From Limnomonas spitsbergensis (Eukaryota > Chlorophyta > Chlorophyceae > Chlamydomonadales), in assembly GCA_037349105.1 (NCBI GenBank), contig JAYJMM010000105.1:4030001-4094000 (forward strand): DNA of 64,000 nucleotides, in the 5' to 3' direction. The notes beneath the pieces are model-generated. The model searched no databases. It was given only the letters and a program-made list of their open reading frames with translations, and was not told the origin of the DNA. The translations under genes were made by a program, and so were the position numbers. Positions 24,101 to 33,432 of this stretch are shown here, piece by piece; the first letter of the stretch is position 1; the number at the start of each line of letters is the position of its first letter.

Positions 24101-27100
24101 GGTTTATGATTAAAAGCTAGTTGAGTGTTTAAGGGTCTTGAACTGATCCAAGGTTACAGGATACTGCAGGGAGCAGTATACTAGTGTATGCCTGACAACA
24201 GCCACTGGGCCTTGCCAACACACGCCTGGCAGCAAGACCGGCCTGGGCCTCAAGTGGCAACTTACACATGCTAGGCACACTAGGGCATTGGGTTGGAACA
24301 TGCTTTGTGATCCCAAATCAGGTTTCAGAATACTGTGTGTGCCCAAACTTAAGAAGCTTAGGGATCAAGTCTTGGACATTGTTGTGCTCGGGGCCAAATC
24401 CTTGTCCAGCTCAACCTCATCAGGATTAATTTTACCTCTAGATATGAAGACCTTCCATATACTAGAGTACTAGACTAACATGGGTCATTACAGAGAAAGT
24501 CCTACCCGGTAGGGAATTTCTGGCCAATCACCATAAATATCTTTGACTGACACAAAATCACCAAGCTCGCACCAGTTGTAGTTTGCGATGCTTCCATTGT
24601 ACGGGTCATTTTGGACGCAGGAGAAGCAGGACGTACGTGCCACCGCGTTTGTGCCACCAACGCTCAGGCTGTGGACGTGATGGAAGGGGAGGGGAAGGGA
24701 GTAAGGGTGGGGTCAAGCTGTGGGAAGGAGGTTCATAAGGAAAAGTTAAGGAAGGGAAGTGGATTTAAAAGGAAGGTGAGAGGGACAAGTGTGTTGGGTG
24801 GGAAGGAGCAGGGCCTTACTTCAAAAGGGTATGAGAGGCAGAACTGGCTGATCTTGCATGATGGGGAAAGACAGGCTGGTTGGAGAGGAAAAGAGGGCAG
24901 GAATACAAAACCTGTTTTCAGTACCGTATATGATTTAAATGAAGTAACGGGTGTCTTGACCGGCCACTAAGCTGCAGTGCCGGATTCAAAATAGAAACAG
25001 TTTTTTCTGCTCATACCAGTTGGAGCAAGCCCACGGGTCGAACGGATAGACGCTGGTGACGCAAGCACTGCACTGCTGGGCGCTCGCGACTGAGGCAGGA
25101 TGTGGCAGGGGAGAAGAGGTCAGATCCCAAGAATCATTAAGTTTTGCACAAGAGCAGGCGATGCCTGCCCCACAACACAAACTCACACACACACATGCCC
25201 CTCCCGGGAATTACAGGGGAGCAAGGGTTGTGGCTGCTTGGTGATGGGTAAGGAGCGCATGCAGCCGGGCACTTGACATGCCCCTCCCTGCCTCACCGTC
25301 AGTCGCCAGGTTTGGATCCTGGCAGTATTGAGCGCAAGCATAAGCCTTGGGCACGGGTTGCTGAGCGGCAGTGAGCAACGACACGTTGTTCATGCATTGC
25401 AGACAGCTCGTGTTGGAGAAGATGAGAGCCCTGCGCACAAAATCAAGTTTAAAAATGTGTGAAAACAGAGGTCCAAACACACATTTTGGGGAAGCGAAGT
25501 TACACAACGGCAGAGGCATGGCGGCAGCAATTACACTGGGTGCGGCAGACAGGAACCAACACGCTGTGGTCTGGCAGACAGGACCTGACAAGTGGCGATG
25601 GTATTGTTTTTTTAATCTGCTTATGGAGGCTTTCAGCGTGGACACCACGACGCCACCTCCCAGCCTTCTTGCTGTTCCAAGTTGTACAGCGTTTATACTT
25701 AGCATGCGAGTAATCTCAACCCTGCTGCTGGAAGCATGGACACCGAGACAAGATTTGCAGCACTCCTGCCCAGCTCCTCTTTGATGTCTGTACCAATTTC
25801 CTAGCAGTTCGCATCCTGTCCCCCGAGCTCTCTGACCCGGTCCGTTGGAAGCTGGCAAGAAAGAAAGCTACGCCCCGTGGGGGCGTGAGAGTTATGGAAT
25901 CAGCCTGGGCCGAAGCCACATCTGCGCCGTTACCATCCGTTGGAAGCATTGACAGCATGACAAGACTCCCAACTCCTGCCCAGTTACCCTTTGATTCATG
26001 TATGTTCATATAGGTGTGTTCCTAGTGATTCACACCCCGCAACCCGATCACTCACCCAGTCCGCTTGAAGCATTGAGCCTCGACGCCTTGAGGGACACCG
26101 AGACCGCTCGCATCGGATGCCTGCCAACAGGGGGCACACCGCGGGTTATAGGGGGAACGAGGGGGGATCATCAGCAGGTTTTAGGCTACCTTTTCCAGTT
26201 TTCACGGTTGAAATGTAAGCACTTCTAAAGACTTCTGCGAGCCAGAGTCTTCTGATATTTTTTATAACTGCAAAACCAGGGAAGATCAGGAGCAGGCAGC
26301 CAAGACGGGGTTGACTTGAGGTATCAGTTGATCGGTTGTACCTTCTGTTGCGCGTCTGCCACACAGCTTCCGATGCTGTACGAAGTAGCGTTGGGCAAAT
26401 TGATGCACGCAAGGCAGGACACACGGAGGGTGTTGTACTCTTTCAGGTGGTTGCCTGCAGCAGGTGAGCATGGTGTGAGGGGGGGAGGGGAATCACATTG
26501 TGTGATGGGGGGAGGGGAATGGGGGTGAGTCGGTTTTAGTGAGGGTATGGGGGTGGGAGGAGGGTGGGGGTGAGTCGGTTAGAGTGTGGGATCAGGTGTG
26601 AGAGCCTGAGGTGTGTGAGGGGGAGTCAGATAGTGTGTGTGGGGGGAGGTTGTTCGTGGGTGGAATGTTTCATAGTGCAAGTCCAAGCAGAATCATTATA
26701 TAAAGCTGCATCAATGGTGCAGCATGTGGGAGATCGACAAGGGCAGCTGATTGGGTTCTGCTGCTGACAGGGGGCCTGGGAAGAGGCCTGGAAGAAGTAT
26801 AACAACAGGCATAACAACAGAAACAAACTAGACCCCATAGATTTGAATCTCCCTCCCTCGCGCAGTATCAAAACATTCTCGTAATGCCGTCCTCAGGGCA
26901 ACCGATGCACCCCAAATCTCGATTTCCAACTGGACCTGGCGTTAAAGATCGATAGATAGCGTTTTAATGTGTCCTTCATAACACCCCTGATAAAACCTTC
27001 ACAATGTTAATCAGGAGGTAAGGCAAAGGACATCTACAGTAAGCTCCCATGACATTGGTTGCAGTGCGTGTCTTAATGGTGTGGTAATAAAAATGATGCC

Positions 27101-30100
27101 AGCACTAATCTCCACAGGAGTGACAGGACCAATGAAGCAATATGCTTCATGGGACAGAGGCAACCAGCCAGGCTGTTGTCTCAATGTCACATCCAGGTAA
27201 GCCGTGCTGGGCAGGGCTGCAGGTCAGCATGTCATGCACCTTCCCATAAAATTGATGTGAATGCAAATTTTCAACCCCTGATGTTTTTCTACCCCATCCA
27301 AAATTATTCAACCCCAGACGCGACTCCCTTGACCCCTTCGCCGCTTGGGAGCGTTTACTTAATCTTCCTGTACAGTGACTCCCAACTCACATTCAGCGCA
27401 GGCCCATCCGTAGTTTGCGATGCTGCCCCGATGAGGGTCAGCCTGGAGCAACAAGGCAGGGGAAGGTTCAAAAGAACGTGCAAGTAGGTCTGTAGATTCT
27501 TCAGGCTGGAGGCAGGGGAAGGTTCAAAAGAACGTGCAAGTAGGTCTGTAGATTCTGCAGGCTGAAGGATCCTGGATTCCGGGTGGCTTATTTCAAATAA
27601 TTGTTCGGGTCTGGGAGAGGAATCCCATGCCTTTGTGCACTCATTCACGCCCTGTGAAACGTACAACAGAATGGATAGGTCTTCAAAGCAAATGCCATGG
27701 CATGGCTCAGGTCAAGGCAGGTAATGTTGGATGCCGTGTCCAGCAAGCTGTCTCAAGCCCAGACAATCTGTAATCTGCTAATAGTGGCCCAGGCTGCGCT
27801 GTTTCCTAAACTCTCACGCCCCCCACGGGGCGTAGCTTTCTTTCTTTCTTTCTGCTAATTGGCCGGCTGAGGCTTATTGGCCTTACCTCGAGGCAGGAGA
27901 AGCACTGCTCGCGGGAAGTCATGTTCAGCGGGTTGCTCTCCATGCTGCAAAAGCAGGCAAGGGCCGTATGTCAGGGCTTGAGGCTTAATGTAGGGGTTCA
28001 GTCAGGCCAGGATTCAGCCAGGGTTGAGTCAGGGTTGAGTCAGGTTTAAGTCACAGTATGTATAGTCAGGTCTTGGCCAGGGTTTAAGCCAGGGGCATAG
28101 TCAGTGTGTGGTCAGGGTTGAGTCAGGGTTAACAGAGGTGAAGTCAGGGTTTGGGTTAGGTCTGGGTTAGGGTCTAGACAGGGAAATGAGGGTCAGGGTT
28201 AGGTCAAGGTTGTGTCAACATCAACACCAGTCATACGGACCGGCAGATCGTGATTGGCAAGTTGGACATCTGCATACTCTTAATCAGGCTCGGGGTTCCC
28301 CATGCGGGAGGTTGGGATTAAATGAGGTGAAGCAAGAGGAAACCAAGCGTTTGGCTTTAAGGGGGGCACCACCAGGGAGAAGAATGATAGGGGGGGTACC
28401 CCCCTAGCCGGGGGGGTGGGCAAGGGGGGTCACATCTGGGGGGATGGGGGGGTCAAGGCTCTCACCAGTTGCGGCAGGTCCATGCATTGACGATGTTTGC
28501 GCTAGCGACACAGAAGGCACAGCTCTTGGGCGGGTCCAGCTCGCTGTCGTATGCAGCACTGGGGGAGGGCTGCGACGGCCATGTGGCGGGCAGGCTGACT
28601 GCGGGTCGGGGAGTACAGAGGAGCAAGGATTAGGGCTACTTGTTGATGGGTAAGGATTGAGCGCATGCAGCCGGGCACTTGACAGACATTGTTAAAGCAA
28701 TAGTAAGGCCCCATTAATAATCTGTCTGGCTGCCTGGCTGGTTGACTGACTGGGGTAGGTAGCTTAAGGTTCAGGGTTCATGCATCATATTGTATCTTTC
28801 ATGATCAAAATCTGGGATCAGTGCCGGCCAAACACCCCACACACACATCCGTCCATGCTAGCTCCTTACCATCAGGAAAGACTGGCAACTAGGGGGGGGG
28901 GGACAGGTGAGGGGCTCAGATTTCGGTTTTTTTTTATCAGGGGTGTGAAAATCCACGAGCTCGCCGCCATTGCTCTCACCATAGTGGGAGTAGTTGAGGA
29001 GGTCCGGGCTTTGGCAGGTGTCCCAGCATGCGTGCATCTTGGGCTGGTTAATGTCGGTGCTGGTGGCTCCAGACTCAATGGCACAAGCCTTGCAGTCCTC
29101 AGCAGATAGGACTCCAGCGGCGAGACTGCACACAAACAGGACCAGAGGAGCTTCAGGGATTGCTTCATAGCTCAGCATGCAGGCCCCCATGGGTGTTGGA
29201 ATGAAGAGTCAGGCAGAGCATGGGAAACACAATCTCTCAAAGCTTTTCAGATCAGAGAGGGGGGGAGGAGGAGGGCGTGAAAATTAAGGATAACAGATGT
29301 TCACTGAATTATGCTAGCCATGCTTTTCCTTTTCCCAGGACTCCCATGCCTGACAAGAGGCAGAGCTCTCTGTACCTCCTGGGTCAACAGTTTAGGGCAG
29401 GATTCCTATCCACTGGGATAATTACAGACATGGGTTCAGAAAGTAGTGATCATCCCTGGTCTATAGCCGCCTGGCAGTCCCCCCCCTCGGCTGGGTATTC
29501 TTCAAAACAGACAGGCGGATGCATTTAGATGCGTGTCAGTCCCCAGGAGCAAATATATGGAGGGGAGTGCTCGCTACTTGATTGAGGAGTGAATGGCAGG
29601 ACAGCTCCTCGCTTGGGCTTGCACTCACGCAACCATGTCGTGGTGTGCTGGCATGCACACAGGCTGGCATCACTCACGTTCCGTTTCCGAAGGGGCCCAT
29701 ACACGAAGGTAAGAGATCAGGGGATACGCTGACCTGCAGAGGGTAGGTACACATGGAGGTGTATGACAGGATGTAAGAGGCGGAGCGGGGAGGTAGGAGA
29801 GGGCAGGTAGGGGAGGGCAGGAAGGGGAGGGCAGGTAGGGGAGGGCAGAAAGGGGAGGGCAGGAACTCAGGAAGGGAAGGGCAGGAAGGGGAGGGCAGGA
29901 AGGGGAGGGCAGGAAGGGGAGGGCAGGAAGGGGAGGGCAGGATGTAAGAGGCGGAGCGGGGAGGTAGGAGAGGGCAGGTATGAGAGGGCAGGTAGGGGGG
30001 GCGGTAGGGGAGGGCAGGTAGGGGAGGGCAGAAAGGGGAGGGCATGATGTAAGAGGCGGAGCGGGGAGGTAGGAGAGGGCAGGAAGGGGAGGGCAGAAAC

Positions 30101-31002
30101 GGGAGGGCAGGAAGGGGAGGGCAGGAAGGGGAGGGCAGGAAGGGGAGGGCAGGAAGGGGAGGGCAGGAAGGGGAGGGCAGGAAGGGGAGGGCAGGTAGGG
30201 GAGGGCAGGAAGAGGAGGGCAGGAAGGGGAGGGCAGGAAGGGGGGGGCAGGAAGGGGAGGGCAGGAAGGGGAGGGCAGGAAGGGGAGGGCAGGAAGGGGA
30301 GGGCTGAAAGGGGAGGGCTGAAAGGGGAGGGCTGGAAGGGGAGGACTGAAAGGGGAGGGCAGGTAGGACAGGGCAGGTAGGAGAGGGCAGGTAGGAGAGG
30401 GCAGGCAGGAGAGGGCAGGTAGGACAGGGCAGGTAGGAGAGGGCAGGTAGGAGAGGGCAGGTAGGAGAGGGCAGGCAGGAGAGGGCAGATAGGACAGGGC
30501 AGGTAGGAGAGGGCAGGCAGGAGAGGGCAGGTAGGACAGGGCAGGTAGGAGAGGGCAGGTAGGACAGGGCAGGTAGGAGAGGGCAGGTGGGAGAGGGCAG
30601 GTAGGAGAGGGCAGGTAGGAGAGATCAGGTAGGAGAGGGCAAGAGGAGGAGGGCAGGTAGGAGAGGGCAGGATCGGGAGGGCAGGAAGGGGAGGGCAAAA
30701 CCAGTGGTTGGGGAGGGCAGGTCGGGAAATAGGGGAGGGCAGTGAGGCAGGACCGCACATGGAGAGCTAACATTGGGGGGGGGTGGGGCAAAGGAGGGTT
30801 GAGAAAGAAGATAGGGACAAGGGATAATCTGATAAGCACTGGTCTTCACCTGGAGGATGGAGCGCTCCTGTGTCAGATGCCGAGTCGCTTTGGCATGTTG
30901 CTTGCCGTCGCGTGATGCACTGACTGTGATGGAAGCTGCGACTGCCCAGCAAGCTATCAGGGTGCGCAAGGCAGAGGCCTTGGGGGCCCTCATGGTACTC
31001 AT
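6167..31002 (-). CDS. giant modular Cys-rich secreted protein, 41 exons
   Basis: Predicted 1,916-residue protein encoded by 41 exons; codon phase closes at every junction and the exon lengths sum to 5,751 nt. The start at 31002 opens an N-terminal signal-peptide-like sequence. Then follow three copies of a Cys-rich cassette (about residues 70-575), seven copies of a domain split over two exons (about 577-1481) and a Cys-rich C-terminal domain present twice (1482-1916). Exon coordinates are given under the sub-features. Secretion and disulphide-rich repeats suggest a cell-surface or extracellular-matrix protein. The seven-fold domain is loosely reminiscent of volvocine extracellular proteins such as pherophorins, but I cannot confirm homology. 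All introns are GT-AG except one GC-AG. Ends: TGA at 6169-6167. Weakest points are the short last exon and the exact ends of exons 7 and 36. Confidence 0.8.
8232..8572. repeat. 12-bp minisatellite in intron
   Basis: About 27 tandem copies of TATGGTCTGAGG/TATGGTCTGGGG inside an intron of the large gene. On the minus strand it reads as a long open Pro-Gln-Thr-Ile repeat, which is not an exon because the flanking exons already join in phase. Confidence 0.9.
9304..9560. repeat. G-rich intronic repeat
   Basis: Imperfect GGGGGCAAGGTTTGTAAGG-like units with G runs of up to twelve or more. On the transcribed (minus) strand this forms a C/T tract that leads straight into the splice acceptor at 9295, so part of it may serve as an oversized polypyrimidine tract. 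Confidence 0.75.
9838..9890. repeat. three copies of CCAGATCTCACTAGATCTT-like unit
   Basis: About 19-bp unit repeated directly at the donor side of exon 10152-9891. The donor GTGAGATCTGG is itself part of the unit, so donor-like GTGAGATC sequences are repeated. Confidence 0.7.
13690..13766. repeat. long inverted repeat (hairpin)
   Basis: Arms 13690-13724 and 13732-13766 are complementary over 35 bases with two mismatches and a 7-base loop. Intronic, in the large gene. Confidence 0.85.
14110..15065. repeat. intronic satellite carrying exon-edge copies
   Basis: Tandem array with a near-perfect 250-bp unit (14584-14833, repeated from 14834) plus older diverged units upstream. Each unit contains one or two copies of the last 20 or so bases of exon 15216-15070 and its GTGAGTGGACC donor; copies lie at about 14348, 14508, 14608, 14758 and 14858. 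Confidence 0.9.
16393..16446. repeat. 54-bp perfect palindrome without spacer
   Basis: 27-base arms meet at 16419/16420; left arm core is AAATGCCAAATCCTGACTTG. No mismatch and no loop spacer. Lies in an intron of the large gene. Confidence 0.9.
17305..17570. repeat. 16-bp satellite with two unit variants
   Basis: About 16-17 tandem units of CCCCATGCAAGGCTAG or CCCCATGCAGTGCTAG, a few with ATAC for ATGC. The two variants alternate irregularly. Intronic. Confidence 0.9.
18260..18299. repeat. inverted repeat across a splice donor
   Basis: CCCAGCAGATGTAAGC at 18260-18275 is the exact reverse complement of 18284-18299, with 8 bases between. The 18284-18299 arm on the minus strand is the exon 18568-18290 end plus its GTAAGC donor. 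Confidence 0.9.
19114..19160. repeat. short tandem GGTTCAGGACTGGAAA
   Basis: Three direct copies of a unit of about 16-17 bp within an intron of the large gene. Confidence 0.8.
19926..20016. repeat. inverted repeat
   Basis: Arms 19926-19959 and 19983-20016 are complementary over 34 bases with about two mismatches, around a 23-base loop. Intronic. Confidence 0.8.
22755..22990. repeat. dispersed GTAGCTGA/GGCCRYAGGCC repeat copy
   Basis: Contains GGCCACCTTTGGGG, CTGCCAGGCAGCCACCACA and the reverse complement of each, then CACGGCCT and TTGTAGCTGAATTGTAGCTGAGGCA. Related copies are seen at about 10540-10620, 37690-37830, 42755-42900, 44430-44545, 45200-45315, 46665-46810, 52425-52545, 52915-53068, 57255-57365 and 62235-62335. 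The shared parts are the GTAGCTGA tail and a GC-rich GGCCGYAGGCCA block. Confidence 0.6.
25858..25934 (-). repeat. SINE-like repeat with TTTC tail, copy 1
   Basis: On the minus strand: GGTAACGGCGCAGATGTGGC, a GC-rich middle, then CACGGGGCGTAGC and a TTTCTTTCTT tail. Same family as 27787-27854 (plus orientation) and 35829-35912 (minus). Short length, dispersion in both orientations and the simple-repeat tail suggest a SINE; a pol III B box is not clear. Confidence 0.6.
27787..27854 (+). repeat. SINE-like repeat, copy 2 (truncated)
   Basis: Matches the 3' two-thirds of the family, ending CGTAGCTTTCTTTCTTTCTT. Lies in an intron only about 30 bases downstream of the donor of exon 27944-27887, opposite to the gene. 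Confidence 0.6.
29755..30700. repeat. 14-bp minisatellite filling intron 1
   Basis: Roughly 65 units of GGGCAGGAAGGGGA or GGGCAGGTAGGAGA. On the transcribed strand it is almost pure C/T plus A and is open in all frames as a Pro/Leu/Ser/Cys-rich peptide. Exon 1 and exon 2 join in phase without it, so I treat it as intron. Purine-strand G runs make G-quadruplexes likely. Confidence 0.85.
30850..31002 (-). other. exon 1: signal peptide
   Basis: First 51 codons of the large gene. After a short basic start (MSTMRAPK) comes a hydrophobic stretch, LIACWAVAASITVSA, a good signal-peptide core, then a charged segment. Exon ends CTCCAG before a GTGAAG donor in phase 0. The next exon (29733-29678) follows a 1.1-kb intron made largely of a minisatellite. 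Confidence 0.75.
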
Positions 31003-32365
31003 GGTAGCGGCGGAACTGAGGGACTGCAGAGAGGAGGCGGGTCGGATGTCTGTGATGTCGAAAAGGTTGAGGGAGAGCGAGCGTAACTAGGTTGAGGTCC
31101 GGGGGTAGGTTCGATCTACGCACTGGGTTCTCACTTCTGCTAGACAGTTGCTGAGTAGTAAGAAAAAAACATGCTGGGACCAAAAAGGGCAACCGGCGGA
31201 CAAGAAAGGGAGTGCACAAAAATACAAATGTGTAAGAAATTGAGGAAGTACAACAACCATTACAACCATACCTGCCCGTACTTGTCATAATGGTGCCGGC
31301 GCAGGCTTACTACGGTGATTGATCAAGGTTTATTGCAGGATCAGGTAAAAAATAGGAGCACACGGGACAAGTTGTGTGTTCCAGGCAAGGCAAGTGAGTG
31401 AAGCACATACAGGTGGTGGAGGGCTAGAGGTAAGAAAGAAGAAATAAGCAGGAGTGCTTGGTGGGACAAAGGGAGGGACAGGATGTGAATGGTGAGGATG
31501 GCTAGAAGTTGTATGAGTTGGTGGTGTGAAATCATTCCCATTTCCGAGGCACGTTACTCCGTTTTACACAAACAAATAAAGTGTGGGCATGTGCACGGCA
31601 ACAGGTGAAGGTTCGAATATGGCATGCCTGAGGTTCGCTGCATGAGTGCGTGCGCTAATCAGGCTGCTTATCAACATCGACATGTGCCGTCGGGAGTGGA
31701 AATAAAAGGGGCGGGGCTTGACAGGTGCGATACATACACAGCAAGACAGTCATTGTTTGCGACGGGCACATGCATGTATTCATTGTGCTGCATTCTTTGG
31801 ATGGTCAGACAGACTGGACACAATCACACAATCATCCCTGGTACCGTTCATCTCGTTTCGAAAGGGCCAGACAGGCGGGTTTGACAGGTGCGATACACGA
31901 TGGCCAGAGATTTCAAACGTTGGACGGCGTCGGAATGCATTCAAACCAAGCATCACTGTGGCCAAACGACACTTACGCAATTATTGGATGAGCTGATACG
32001 GCGTAATCGATGGAGGACTCCAGTGAAAGGCTGAAAGCGGACCGTAGTGTCGTTACTCGTTAGGATGATGATGGGTACTCGTTCCGGTATTCGTTTGAAA
32101 CTTTCAACCGCCTTGAGCAGCTCGATTGGCGCGTGGCCTTTGCTCGGCGCGTGTTTCAGACCTGTGTTAACACAATTGGGGATAGCAGCTAAAACGGAAA
32201 TGATATAAATAGACGGACCCTGTTTCACACCATTCTTCATACTACTATTCTCAGCCTTTCAAATCTCGACCAGAGGTTCTAGACGGTTGACTTCTGGTTG
32301 GGGACCTATTCGAAATCCAAACGGACTGGCGTAATCCCGACAAATGTACAAGCAGCGCAACATCC
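31003..32365. other. upstream flank of the large gene
   Basis: Holds the presumed promoter and 5' untranslated region of the large minus-strand gene. Two near-identical segments, TTGACAGGTGCGATACA at about 31719 and 31880, form a local direct duplication. No other gene seen. Confidence 0.4.
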
Positions 32366-32368
32366 TAA

Positions 32369-33432
32369 CAGCCTGTTTCTGATTGACTGCGGAACTCCTC
32401 CGCAGGCCCTGTCGTACAGAAACGGGCTCCGCAGTACTGCTCCGCAGAACTGCTCCGCAGGCCTTTAGAAGACCCACGTGCGGCCTTTTTCCTGAGGACC
32501 CCCCCCCTCCTCGGAACTTCCACAGTCTGCGGAACATTTTAGGCCTTCGAATTGACATTAATTATATATTACAATCCCTATATTTTTCTATCCATGGACC
32601 TATCGGGCAGTGGCCGTGGCGGCGACCCTGGACAAAGGCCGCGGCAGGCATCCTTCCACGACCCTTCGAGACAGCAGCCGCGGTGATCACGGCCAGAAGT
32701 ATAGGCCCGAGGATAAGACTGAGGGTACCGACAGCCATTGGAGCAGTGCTGTGCGATTACGCCGTAATCCGATTTGTGTGTAAGTAATTACGGTCAATCA
32801 CGGCGTAACACGTAATTGCGCGTAAGTAAGGTTTTTAGCGTACACGCAATTAAGAGCGAGCTGTAATCTAGACCGCAAGCACGTTCTAGTAGATTTCTGT
32901 CTTTTGGGGACATCAGTCATTCATTTTCGAAGGTGGGAAGTTGCGGATCGTTGTGCGTCAACTCATAGGAAGGTATCGTGAAGATCAGAACAACTTCCAC
33001 GTTAACGTGCCACGACTTTTCGTCAATTGGCGGGTAGGTTCCGAGCTGAAAACCCCATTTGTGGTGCGTAACCAGGGTTTCGTCTGTGGTTACGCCGAAA
33101 GCAACTTGCAGTAATTGCGGTGTAATCTGGGCGGTCCTGGTAAATTGCGCGCAAATTGCACCGTCACCGCAAACCGTAATATCACGAACCGTAAGGAAGC
33201 ACAGCACTGCATTGGAGGCATATTGTTATTAGGAAGAGATGTGGTCGAAACGTTGTGAAGAGAAAGAGAAATGAAGGGATAATGTGCACACAATCGGCAA
33301 TACTACAGTACGCCCTGAACCCTGCACGGTCTCGTTCCGCAGGGTCCAATCAGAAACGACCTAGGCGGAACTCTTCCGCAGGCCATTAGACCGTCGTACA
33401 TTTTTTTTCCGCAGTCAATCAGAAACAGGCTG
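32369..33432. mobile_element. Harbinger-like MITE, interrupted
   Basis: Terminal inverted repeats of 26 perfect bases beginning CAGCCTGTTTCTGATTGACT lie at 32369 and end at 33432, flanked by a direct TAA on both sides (32366-32368 and 33433-33435). A 3-bp TAA/TTA duplication is the hallmark of PIF/Harbinger elements. Subterminal regions are rich in CTCCGCAG repeats. No transposase is visible. Removing the nested element at 32744-33209 and its duplicated 8 bases leaves about 590 bp, a MITE size. Confidence 0.75.
32744..33209. mobile_element. hAT-like MITE nested in the Harbinger-like MITE
   Basis: 466 bp with terminal inverted repeats CAGTGCTGTGC, flanked by an exact 8-bp duplication CATTGGAG (32736-32743 and 33210-33217). 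CAGxG termini with 8-bp duplications define hAT elements. The interior has subterminal palindromic ATTACGCCGTAAT-like and GTAATTGCG motifs and no protein. Confidence 0.8.

Larger units (their letters stand above)
20948..29125 (-). other. three Cys-rich cassettes of the large gene
   Basis: Cassette 1 is exons 29125-28980, 28598-28466, 27944-27887, 27442-27391, 26454-26342 and 26120-26056. Cassette 2 is 25430-25297, 25089-25017, 24668-24573, 23958-23862 and 23644-23547. Cassette 3 is 23180-23032, 22280-22208, 22090-22036, 21680-21635 and the first part of 21273-20948. Each copy runs: CxxC, a YACxQYCQDP-like step, CxxCV with WxCxN, CFSCxx, then ANYxWxCxxC, then another CxxC. Each cassette starts in phase 2, and cassettes 1 and 2 also end in phase 2, so whole cassettes can be copied without breaking the frame. 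The exon at 24668-24573 equals two exons of the other copies fused. Even cysteine spacing suggests disulphide-bonded EGF-like units, but it is not canonical EGF. Confidence 0.75.

Noticed and set aside
26626..26871. minus frame with a hydrophobic start and several Cys (possible small secreted protein or exon)
   Set aside because: Its acceptor phase does not fit the preceding exon, whereas exon 26454-26342 does and restores the Cys codon.
29670..30839. 389-codon Pro-rich minus frame
   Set aside because: It is the minisatellite in intron 1, open in every minus frame; the flanking exons join in phase without it.
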